NCBI GenBank assembly: GCA_016712315.1
Contig: JADJRG010000017.1
Coordinates: forward strand, 760,066-824,065
Length of the DNA stretch: 64,000 nucleotides
From: Nannocystis sp.
GTDB taxonomy: Bacteria > Myxococcota_A > Polyangia > Nannocystales > Nannocystaceae
Direction: 5' to 3'
Shown: in pieces, positions 32,799-39,760 of the stretch
How the letters are laid out: each line of letters starts with the position of its first letter
Position numbering within the stretch: the first letter of the stretch is position 1
The notes under the pieces: model-generated
Told to the model about the DNA's origin: nothing
Seen by the model: the letters and a program-made list of their open reading frames with translations, nothing else
Databases searched by the model: none
Position numbers and translations under genes: made by a program

Positions 32799-33071
32799 CG
32801 GTCGTGCCGACCTGCGACGTCCCGCGGGCGCCTAAGCGCGCGGTCAGCCTCGGAGACCCCCCAGAACGTGCGCAAGGGATCCATCGTCCTGTGGTGTGCC
32901 TTGCAGCTTCTTCAGCCGGACTGGAGCTGAAGTGATGCCATCGGTCATCCATCAACATGTCAGGAGAGCCGATTTCGGAAGGGATAGTTGCGGTCGGGAT
33001 TGCCCGTACTCTCGACGGGGCCCCGGTCGGATCTGCTTCGTGGGGGCAGCCCGCGGGCGCGCCGGTGAGGC
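32799..33071. other. Intergenic, no supported gene
   Basis: 270 bases between the LamG-type gene and the tachylectin-like gene 3' ends. A short plus frame at 32957 (MSGEPISEGIVAVGIARTLD) has no family resemblance and soon runs into low complexity. Nothing else seen. Confidence 0.3.
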
Positions 33072-34196
33072 TCAGCGCGCGGCGGGGAGGAGCCCGTGGG
33101 GGCCGTGTTTCGACCAGCCCCAGCCGATCTCCCGCCCGCTCCCCGCGATGAACTTGTGGTTGACGTCATGGCGGTAGAAGAGGAGCGTGCCGCTCGGCGC
33201 GAGCGCGTAGATCTCGCCGTTGCCGCTTGACGCCAGCGACGCGAAGCCGCCCCAGCCCGTGCCGATCGGGAGCGCCGTGTGCACCCAGTTGCGGGCGTTG
33301 TCGTGGTAGTAGTGGAGGAGGTTGCCGCTCGCGTCGACGAGGTAGAGGCAGTTGGTTCCGCCGGCGAAGACGCCCGTACTCGGCCAGCCGACGCCGAGCT
33401 TCTGCCCGGCGATGGTCCAGTTGAAGCCTCCGTCGTGCTGGTAGTAGAGGAGGTCGCCAGCCGCCGTGATCGCGTAGAGCTGGCCGAAGCGGCCGGCGCC
33501 GACCCAGGGGAAGCCCCAGCCCCCGCCGATCGTCTTGCCGTGGACGTCGTCCCAGGTGCCCGCGTCGTCGTGGTGATAGTAGCGGAGGTCGCCGCCGCTG
33601 GTGACCACATAGAGGCCGCCCTCGCGGACGGCGTGGAGCGAGCGCATTCCGGCCCAGCCCCAGCCGATCACCTGGCCGCTGTAGTTGGCGAAGGTACCGG
33701 TCGCGTCGTGGCGGTAGCGGGCGAGGTCGCCGGCCGTGTTGACCAGGTAGATGGTGCCGCCGCCGGCGAAGAGCGATGGGGCGGGACCTTCGAGGCTGGC
33801 GGTGAGGGTGATGTCCCGCGGGGCCCCGGGGCGGGGGATGATCGCCACCGCCTGCCCGCCGTCGTGGAGGTAGTCGATCGTCGCCCAGCTCGTCCCTTTC
33901 TGCTCCGGGCCCCAGGTGCTCTCGCTCGTCCGCTCGCGTTCGATGTAGTGGGCGATCGCCTTCGCCTTGTAGCGCCGGGTGTCGCCCTCGGCGGGCTTGT
34001 AGACGGTGCTGCCCGTGCCGCTGAAGGTGTGCTTCCAGCGGGGGACGCTGAGATCGCCGGCGAGCCAGGTGAGGCCGGCGAGCTTGTCGGCTTGGTCGTA
34101 GATCTGAATCTCGACCGAGGTGTGATAGATGATGGCCTCGTCGCTGCGGAGCCGGGGGTCCTGCTCGCCCATCGGCAGCTGATTAGAGATTTCCAT
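33072..34196 (-). CDS. Tachylectin-2/tectonin-like beta-propeller protein
   Basis: 374 residues, no signal peptide. The N-terminal 130 residues form a separate domain (SDEAIIYHTSVEIQIYDQAD, YIERERTSESTWGPEQKGTS). Residues 135-374 are five repeats of about 47 residues, each ending in an I-G-x-G-W motif: LFAGGGTIYLVNTAGDLARY, AGMRSLHAVREGGLYVVTSG, PWVGAGRFGQLYAITAAGDL, GVFAGGTNCLYLVDASGNLL, GFASLASSGNGEIYALAPSG. Five blades with I/L-Y-x-(V/I)-x-x-x-G-D-L and GWG is the tachylectin-2 lectin layout, which binds GlcNAc/GalNAc. Cytosolic unless exported by an unseen route; a carbohydrate-binding role in defence or predation is inferred. Confidence 0.8.
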   Translation of the reverse strand: MEISNQLPMGEQDPRLRSDEAIIYHTSVEIQIYDQADKLAGLTWLAGDLSVPRWKHTFSGTGSTVYKPAEGDTRRYKAKAIAHYIERERTSESTWGPEQKGTSWATIDYLHDGGQAVAIIPRPGAPRDITLTASLEGPAPSLFAGGGTIYLVNTAGDLARYRHDATGTFANYSGQVIGWGWAGMRSLHAVREGGLYVVTSGGDLRYYHHDDAGTWDDVHGKTIGGGWGFPWVGAGRFGQLYAITAAGDLLYYQHDGGFNWTIAGQKLGVGWPSTGVFAGGTNCLYLVDASGNLLHYYHDNARNWVHTALPIGTGWGGFASLASSGNGEIYALAPSGTLLFYRHDVNHKFIAGSGREIGWGWSKHGPHGLLPAAR

Positions 34197-34258
34197 GAAT
34201 GTGGCCTCCTGCGGAGGAGAGAGGATACACCCGCGCGTCGCGTGGGGGGCCGCGGCGC

Positions 34259-36644
34259 CTAGGCCCCAGCGAGTAACCAGTGCGGCCCGACCGACCAGCC
34301 GAGCAGGCGGCGGGCGCCTGGGGCGCGGCCGCGGGCGTCGAAGCGGCCGCCTTGAACGGCGTGGCGCAGGCCGAGCGCGGCGGGGGCGAAGCGGCGGGCC
34401 CAGGCCGGGTCGGCGGCGGCGACCAGGGCGTCGAGCTCGGCCAGCACCCGCTCCTGCGCGGGGCGATCGCAGAAGGACAGCAAAAAGACGGCCTGGCGCC
34501 AGGCGTACGCGGTGTTCTTGACCATCTGGAGGCGCGCCTTAAAGGCCGGCGCGACCTGGTTGTGGCGGCGCACGACGAAGCGCATACAAGCCAGGGCGAG
34601 GCCGGGGGCGAGCTGCGTCAGGCGATCGTGAAGGCCGAGGCCTGCGACCAGCGCCGCGAGGTTGTGTGTCGTGAGGATCTGCGACTGCTCGATGACGGCG
34701 CCGTTTTGGGCGACCCAGGAGCCCTTGTATGCGTCGACCTCGGCCTCACGGGCGCGCTCGCAACAAAGGGCGGCGAAGGCCTCGGCGGTCGCGGGGCCGC
34801 CGCGGCGAGGCTTACGGGCGGCCTGGAGGGCCGGGTGCCCGGGCGCGGGCAGGTCGTAATAGCGGGCGTAGAGGGTGTTTTGTAGGAGCTCGGCGGCGGC
34901 GCGGGCCGCGTCCGCCCACTTGGTGGTGAAGGTCCCCATAAAAATATCCGCGGCCAATTCTTCGAGCAGCGGCAGGTCTAGCCCGGCGCCGCTGGCGAGG
35001 GCGCGCAGCTCGCGGACGAGCGGGTTGGGCAGGATCGTCTCGGGGAAGCTCGCGAGGGTGAGCAGGGTGATCTCCTCGAGGGTCTGGCGGGCCTGCGCGG
35101 CGGCGCCGAGGGACTCGCTGCGCAGGGGCCCCAGGGCGGCGATCCAAGGCAGCTCGTCGAGCTGGACCTGGCGCTCGAGGTCGAGCAGGAGCAGCGAGCG
35201 GCGGCGGCGAAATGCGGCGTAGATCTGCCCATAAAGGCCGCGCAGGGCGGGATCCACGAGCCCCGCGGCGGCGATCTGCGAGGTGATCTGCGGCAGCACG
35301 ATCGCCAACACCTCCGCGGAGGCGATGATCCCACGGTCGACCAGCTCGCCGATCGGGGCCTCGAGCGCGCGGGCCGCCTTGGCGAGCAGAGACGGGGGGA
35401 TCGGCGCGCCGGCGGCGACCCCCGGGGCTTCGCCCTCCACGAGGGGGCCCGCGATCACCGCGAGATCGGCGAGGCCGCTGCCCCGCGGGTAGGTGTCGAG
35501 GCGGCGGGCGACGGCGTGGGCGAGCTCCGCGTGGGATGGTCGAGCGGCGACGGCGACCTGGACGGCGCGTTGGCCGAGGCGCGCGGGCGAGCCGGGGGCG
35601 CCGACGCGCGCGATCGCGCCGGCCAGGGCCTGGCGCACACGGCCGACCATGAGCGGGGGCAGGCCGTCGCCGCCGGGCACGCAGCGCTCTAGGGCGGCCC
35701 GTAGCCGGCCGAAGCCGCTGCGCTCGCTCGCGTGTTTGGGGGCCAGCGTGTGGGCAGCGGCGGCGCCGCGGTAGTCGCTCAGCCACGCGGCCCGGCGCTC
35801 GGCCCAGCCGGCGGGCCAGCGTTTGCATGGCCAGCCGCCGACGAGCACGGGTTGGCCGTCCGCGCCGCGCAGGGGGGCGCCATCCGCGGCGCGGGCGTGA
35901 TCGGGGGCCTCACCGTCGACGGTCTCGAGCCAGAGGGCGAGCAGGCGATCGTACAGGGGCGCCCAGATCCGCAGGGCCTCGTTCATCGCCGCGACGCGGG
36001 GCTGCGGGGTCGCGGCGCGCAGGGCGTCGGCGACCTCGCCGATCGCGGCGACACGGACGATCGCCCCCGCGGGGCGAGGGGGCGTCGGCGCCGCGGTCGA
36101 TCCGGGGATAGAAGCGCAAGCGGGCGAAGAAGGGGCGCAGGGCGTCCAGCAGATCGAGGGCGCTCGCGCCGTGGCCGGCCTCGAGCAACCACGCGAGCAC
36201 CGGCAGCGCGCCCTCCTCGGGGAGCTGGATGGCGACGCGGCCGGCGCTTAGGGCGTCGAGCAAGAGGCGCTGGCCGTCGTCGCTGAGGAACCACAAGTTG
36301 AGGCGCTCCCGCGCAGCCGAGCCCGGCGCCTCGCCAGGCAGCTCGGCGAGCATGGCCTCTTCGTGCGGCTGGAGGGGCCCTTCGGCGAGCGCGCGGCCGG
36401 TCGCGAAGCCGCCGTGCACGACCTCGAGGGTGACCCAAGGCGGGGTCTTGGCGACGGGGGTGCGCGAGCCGATCGTCAGGCGCCCCTCGGCCATCCCGGC
36501 GACGACCTCGCCCCACTGCTCGGCGCGGGCGGCGGCGCGGCGCCGGACCGCCGGGTCGGGGTGCGCGGCGGCGCCTTGCAGGGCGCGGACGAGGCGGCCG
36601 AGCGCGTAGGCGGGAGAGGCGGTCGCCTTGGGATCGTCGGTCAT
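34259..36644 (-). CDS. Large helical protein of unknown function, one apparent frameshift
   Basis: Starts at 36644 (MTDDPKATASPAYALGRLVR). The first frame reads through ALRPFFARLRFYPRIDRGAD and breaks near 36060-36085 within a GC-rich run; the second continues AATPQPRVAAMNEALRIWAP and runs to 34259. The joined product is about 785 residues, Ala/Leu-rich and helical throughout, without membrane segments. Distinctive phrases: NLWFLSDDGQRLLLDALSAG, ETILPNPLVRELRALASGAG, FMGTFTTKWADAARAAAELL, VAQNGAVIEQSQILTTHNLA, MVKNTAYAWRQAVFLLSFCD. They read as conserved motifs, but no family is recognised. Just downstream of two tRNA genes on the same strand. Confidence 0.5.
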
Positions 36645-36675
36645 CGAAGGGCTCGCTGGTGCGCGGATTGAAGGT

Positions 36676-36747
36676 GCCTGGAGGCGGGGATCGAACCCGC
36701 GCCCTGCCGGTAGGAAGCCGGCCGTTCTACCGCTGAACTACTCCAGG
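36676..36747 (-). tRNA. tRNA-Gly(TCC), unusual
   Basis: 72 nt with a perfect cloverleaf: acceptor CCTGGAG/CTCCAGG, D stem GTTC/GAAC, anticodon stem GCCGG/CCGGC with loop CTTCCTA (anticodon TCC), T stem GCGGG/CCCGC with TTCGATC. Two oddities: the first base pair is C1-G72 rather than G1-C72, and base 37 next to the anticodon is T where a purine is nearly universal. CCA is not encoded. It may be a decayed or specialised tRNA. Confidence 0.75.
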
Positions 36748-36773
36748 TCAGGTCTAGGTCGGGATCACCGCGG

Positions 36774-36845
36774 GCATGAAGGCAGGGGTCGAACCTGCGC
36801 CCTCCCGGTCCCTAGCCGGGTGCTCTACCGCTGAGCTACTTCATG
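36774..36845 (-). tRNA. tRNA-Pro(AGG)-like, unusual
   Basis: 72 nt, perfect cloverleaf: acceptor CATGAAG/CTTCATG, D stem GCTC/GAGC, anticodon stem CCCGG/CCGGG with loop CTAGGGA, giving anticodon AGG and G37, T stem GCAGG/CCTGC. C1-G72 and G37 fit tRNA-Pro, but A34 tRNAs other than Arg-ACG are rare in bacteria. It lies 26 bp from the Gly tRNA and the two share D-arm AGCGGTA and variable loop AGGGC, so they look like paralogues. Confidence 0.7.
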
Positions 36846-36978
36846 GATGTCGCGACGGTCGCAGGGATCCGCGGCGCTGTAAAGGGCAGCCGACGGGGTG
36901 GCTCGCCGTGTCGCAGGGCAGTCGGGGGAGGGGTGATGGCGGGGAACCATGGTCGAGCGGAGCGGGCGGAGGCGTGAG

Positions 36979-37116
36979 ATGGAAGGGGCGATCTTGAGAG
37001 TGGAAGAGTTCGCGCAGCTCCTCGGCTGCACGCCCACGGCGCTGCGCCAGCGGGTGGCTCGTGAGCAGGTCCCGCCGCCTTTTAGGAGCGGGTGCTCGCT
37101 TGCGTGGCTGCGGTGA
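36979..37116 (+). pseudogene. HTH N-terminus of an HTH-fused recombinase, truncated
   Basis: 45 codons: MEGAILRVEEFAQLLGCTPT, ALRQRVAREQVPPPFRSGCS, LAWLR then TGA. It aligns with residues 1-45 of the element recombinase (VEEILRCEDLARLLGCTPKA, PPPFKLGKALAWLRD), and ends precisely where that HTH domain ends. The recombinase body is missing. It lies 134 bp beyond the tRNA pair, on the opposite strand. A scar or a stand-alone excisionase-like HTH. Confidence 0.65.
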
Positions 37117-37139
37117 CTTCGCCGCTCGCCGAGATCGGG

Positions 37140-37871
37140 TCAGCCGCGGCGGGCGATGCGGAAGCCGAGATCATCGATGCGGTAGGTCGGGTGGCTCTTG
37201 CGTCGGACGCCCGGGCGCAGCGTGGACTCGCGATCGGCGAAGCCCCCGCCGCGGAACACGCGATAGCTGCCGTAGACCGCCTCGTCGAAGAGGTCCTCGC
37301 ACCACTCCCAGACGTTGCCCAGCATGTCGAAGAGGCCGTGCCCGTTTGCCGCCTTGAGCCCGACGTCGTGCACCACGTCGGCCGCGTTGTCGGCGTACCA
37401 CGCGACCGCGTCGAGGTCGTCCGGTCGCTCCCCGCAGGCGTGCTGCCACTCTGCTTCCGTCGGCAGGCGATAGCCCGAGGCGTCGTCGTCGCGGACGGCG
37501 CCGTCGCCGTCGATGTCGTAGGCCGGCGCGAGCCCTGCGAGCAGCGAGAGGGTGTTGCAGAAGCCTACGGCGTCGAGCCACGAGACCAGAGTGATCGGCT
37601 GGTTCGCGGTCATCGACGGCGGTGCGGGCGCGCCACGACCGAGTGCCCACAGCGCCTGGGTCACTGGGACTGCCGCGAGGGAAAACGCCGCGACGGTGAC
37701 GACCCGCGGCTCGCGTCGCGGTTGCGCGACGTCGCGCGAGAAGAACGGCTGTCGTGGTGAGGTCGGCGAGAGCTTTTGGGTCACGCCGGCGTCGCGGATC
37801 GTGACGACCCCCGCCGGAATCTCGCGGAGCGAGCGCTCGACGAGCGCGACGGCGCCGTGGTCGTTCTGCAT
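37140..37871 (-). CDS. Formylglycine-generating-enzyme-like (SUMF1 fold) protein
   Basis: 243 residues from 37871. REIPAGVVTIRDAGVTQKL opens the fold; NQPITLVSWLDAVGFCNTLS, YRLPTEAEWQHACGERPDD, GLFDMLGNVWEWCEDLFDEA, YRVFRGGGFADRESTLRPGV and GFRIARRG are the conserved SUMF1 blocks. The paired catalytic Cys of true formylglycine-generating enzymes are not evident, so this is probably a structural or other catalytic member. No signal peptide from this start. It sits 98 bp downstream of a truncated amidinotransferase-type gene in the same orientation. Confidence 0.7.
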   Translation of the reverse strand: MQNDHGAVALVERSLREIPAGVVTIRDAGVTQKLSPTSPRQPFFSRDVAQPRREPRVVTVAAFSLAAVPVTQALWALGRGAPAPPSMTANQPITLVSWLDAVGFCNTLSLLAGLAPAYDIDGDGAVRDDDASGYRLPTEAEWQHACGERPDDLDAVAWYADNAADVVHDVGLKAANGHGLFDMLGNVWEWCEDLFDEAVYGSYRVFRGGGFADRESTLRPGVRRKSHPTYRIDDLGFRIARRG

Positions 37872-37969
37872 GGCGGACTCCGAGGGCACCAGCGCATATA
37901 CCACGCAGCCAGCCTCGGCCTCGGCCGCAACGACTCGAGATCCTGAGCCCGGCGCGGGCCGCCGCGCGC

Positions 37970-38340
37970 TCAGCGCCTGGGCAGGAAGTCCTCGGCGAGG
38001 AGGCTGCGGGCCGAGCCGCCGCCGGCCGAGCCGCCGCCGGCCGCCTCGATCGTCGGGATCGCCACCGACACCAGCCCGGTCGCCGCCTCGAGGGTCCGGC
38101 GCTGGTCCGCCCGGAGGGCCGCGAGCGCGGTCGTCGAGAGGACCATCTGCGGCGATCCGTCGGCGCCCGCGAGCTGGAGAATGGAGCATGTTGCCGGCGA
38201 AGGCGTCGATCTGGCCGGGGTCGAGGTCGATGAGCGGGCCGCGGGCCGCGAGCGCGTCGACCAGCGCCGGCCGCTCGCGCGGGTCGATCGCCGCGAGGCC
38301 GCAGAGCGCCCGGCTCGAATTTGGGCTTTGAAACCCATAC
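37970..38340 (-). pseudogene. Amidinotransferase/arginine-deiminase-like C-terminal fragment
   Basis: Frame from about 38340: ERPALVDALAARGPLIDLDP, GQIDAFAGNML, then a 7-bp insertion-like disturbance at about 38185; after it the next frame reads QLAGADGSPQMVLSTTALAA, ATGLVSVAIPTIEAAGGGSA, LLAEDFLPRR, stop 37970. In the ctlX/ADI-related family the C-terminus reads FAGNMLEL....G.....S..A...L, V.IPTIE..GGGS.RCM.AEI, so the order is right; here GGGSA is duplicated and the nucleophilic Cys region (GGSARCMLAE) reads GGGSARSLLAE, lacking Cys. Truncated and catalytically dead. Confidence 0.6.
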
Positions 38341-38346
38341 GCGCGC

Positions 38347-38373
38347 CAAGAACTTTTTTTAAAGTTCTTGACA
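38347..38373 (+). promoter_or_regulatory. Perfect palindrome overlapping a -35 box before the profilin gene
   Basis: CAAGAACTTT (38347-38356), TTTT, AAAGTTCTTG (38361-38370): a 10-bp perfect inverted repeat. Its right edge forms the consensus -35 TTGACA (38368-38373). No good -10 is seen 16-18 bp on. It is AT-rich like the profilin gene 52 bp downstream and probably arrived with it. Operator or hairpin. Confidence 0.45.
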
Positions 38374-38425
38374 GAAAATAGCGATGCTTTTCCGCTGAAC
38401 GGAGACATCTTTCGGGAGTTTTACT

Positions 38426-38821
38426 ATGACGCAATGGCAGGGTTTCGTAGACAACAACTTGACCGGGACGGGGTTTGTGACAATGGGTGCTATTTTGGGC
38501 ACCAACGGTAGTATGTGGGCGTTCACTCCGGGGCTTCCGCTTACGCAGGCCGAGGCCATGGCGATCGTGAAGGCTTTTTCAGATATTGACCCAGCGTGGA
38601 GAACGGGGCTGATGGTTGGTGGCCAAAAATATTCTGTCATCAGGGATACACAGGCTAGCTCCGTTTCCGTATTGAAGTGCATGAAAGGTATGAGCGGCTT
38701 TGTGGCGAATAAGACAGCCAAAAGTGTAGTGTTTGGGATGTTCAATGAGACGATACAACCGGCCCAGGCCGCAAATGTAGTCGCTCAATTGGCTAACTAC
38801 CTGACACACCAAGGTTATTAA
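38426..38821 (+). CDS. Eukaryotic-type profilin
   Basis: 131 residues, the typical profilin length. WQGFVDNNLTGTGFVTMGAI then LGTNGSMWAFTPGLPLTQAE covers the N-terminal signature (WQ.YVD..L.GTG....A.I.G..GS.WA) and GLMVGGQKYSVIRDTQ the central G-G-x-K-Y strand; the end is VVFGMFNETIQPAQAANVVA, QLANYLTHQGY. Aromatic residues expected in the polyproline groove are present: W4, F7, W31, H128, Y131. Profilins bind actin monomers and are essentially eukaryotic and Asgard proteins. GC is visibly lower (about half) than the surrounding 70 percent and codon use is mixed, so acquisition from an amoeba- or fungus-like eukaryote is likely. No intron. RBS GGGAG lies a few bases upstream. No actin gene is seen in the window. 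Confidence 0.9.
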   Translation: MTQWQGFVDNNLTGTGFVTMGAILGTNGSMWAFTPGLPLTQAEAMAIVKAFSDIDPAWRTGLMVGGQKYSVIRDTQASSVSVLKCMKGMSGFVANKTAKSVVFGMFNETIQPAQAANVVAQLANYLTHQGY

Positions 38822-38857
38822 GCTGTTCAAAAAACAGGCTGTCGTCAGCACTGCGCA

Positions 38858-39445
38858 TCATCGCCAACCGACACGGCGGAGCCACGCCTCGGCTTCGCGC
38901 TGCTTGGCGGCAGGGTCGCGTGGTGGCCGTTCGCCGTCGGCGGGCTCGCGGCGCCAGACGATGGGCGGCAATGCCGCTGTAGCCCGGCGTTCGTCGACCG
39001 TCTCCGGGTCCTCTACGCCACCCATCGGAACCAGCGCCGTGCCTTCGTCGTTCCAGTCGAACTGTGTGCCGTAACGTTGAAGGCGGCCTTCGAACACGCG
39101 GATGCGGTCCTCGAGCATCGCGACCTCGGCGGGAGGAGTGTCTGGGTCCGCGGCGATGATCGGCAGCATCGCTCGTAGGAACACCGGCTCGCCGATCGCG
39201 TGTTGCACGATCCGCCACGCGGCGTTCGCGGCGGCGTCTCCGACCTTCGATCGTCCAGGCCAGCCCACGCGAGCCACCACCTCACGAAGCTGCGCGGCGT
39301 TCGATCGATGCACGGCCTCCATCTCGGGGTGATACCCATCGAAGAGCGAGCCGTCTGCAGCCAGTCGAGCGCGGACCTCGTCGTCGTGAGCGATGAGCGC
39401 GAGCAGCCTGGCCGCACATTCGGTGTAGGAGGGGTCTTCGCTCAC
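38858..39445 (-). CDS. DUF6624-like protein
   Basis: 195 residues from a GTG at 39445 (ATG-less frame extends upstream without homology). ADGSLFDGYHPEMEAVHRSN then AAQLREVVARVGWPGRSKVG matches the DUF6624 pattern (L..I...HGWPG.S.VG..A..AAW...QHA), followed by AAWRIVQHAIGEPVFLRAML and MLEDRIRVFEGRLQRYGTQF, the R-V-x-E-G-R-x-Q-x-Y-G-T-Q signature. Bacterial proteins of this family have no proven function. Last gene before the right core. Confidence 0.75.
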   Translation of the reverse strand: MSEDPSYTECAARLLALIAHDDEVRARLAADGSLFDGYHPEMEAVHRSNAAQLREVVARVGWPGRSKVGDAAANAAWRIVQHAIGEPVFLRAMLPIIAADPDTPPAEVAMLEDRIRVFEGRLQRYGTQFDWNDEGTALVPMGGVEDPETVDERRATAALPPIVWRREPADGERPPRDPAAKQREAEAWLRRVGWR

Positions 39446-39605
39446 GATGCCAAGAGCGTGCACCGATCGTCGGCAGCGGTCGAGCCGACCAGTCCGCCTC
39501 CTGCGTCGGCCCAGCCGCCTCGCGGAGCGCCTCTGGCAGGCTGGTGGAAGGCGTGGGCGCGCTGCGCCAGCGCTCGATGACGGGGCGCGGATGCGCGAGG
39601 CGCGC

Positions 39606-39625
39606 TTTTGCCAAGATTTTGCCAA
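39606..39625. repeat. Paired TTTTGCCAA repeats, candidate arm-type sites (right end)
   Basis: TTTTGCCAA at 39606-39614 and again at 39617-39625, 11 bp apart, same orientation as the TTTGCC series at 5235-5273 near the left core. 120-140 bp from the right core. Confidence 0.45.
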
Positions 39626-39670
39626 ACTTGAGTCTCACCCGGACCTTCCCGGACATGACCGGGGTCGGGA

Positions 39671-39742
39671 CCCCCCCGCCAGAACGCCCGATTTCGTGGG
39701 ATTGCAGCCGATCTGCGGGATGGGCGCGTTCTGGCGGGGGGG
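39671..39742. repeat. 17-bp perfect inverted repeat next to the right core
   Basis: CCCCCCCGCCAGAACGC (39671-39687) and GCGTTCTGGCGGGGGGG (39726-39742) are exact inverted copies, 38 bp apart. The right arm ends one base before the 17-bp core at 39744. It could be a recombinase or host-factor site, or a hairpin. Confidence 0.7.
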
Positions 39743-39743
39743 G

Positions 39744-39760
39744 AGACGATCTCGGCCTTG
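39744..39760. repeat. Right attachment core (17 bp) of the 34.6-kb element
   Basis: AGACGATCTCGGCCTTG, identical to 5181-5197. On its right the VCBS reading frame (minus) is intact; on its left that frame collapses into SPPARTRPSRRS. Confidence 0.75.

Noticed and set aside
32957..33150. Small plus-strand gene starting MSGEPISEGIVAVGIARTLD
   Set aside because: Overlaps the tachylectin-like gene antiparallel and turns into low complexity after about 35 codons.
36676..36845. tRNA genes as the attachment site of the 34.6-kb element
   Set aside because: No repeat of a tRNA 3' end is found at the other boundary; the cores in the VCBS gene explain the ends better.
39442..39743. Extension of the VCBS protein beyond the right core
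   Set aside because: The frame stays open for about 100 codons but becomes Arg/Pro-rich and unrelated to the family exactly at the core, so it is read-through into the element.
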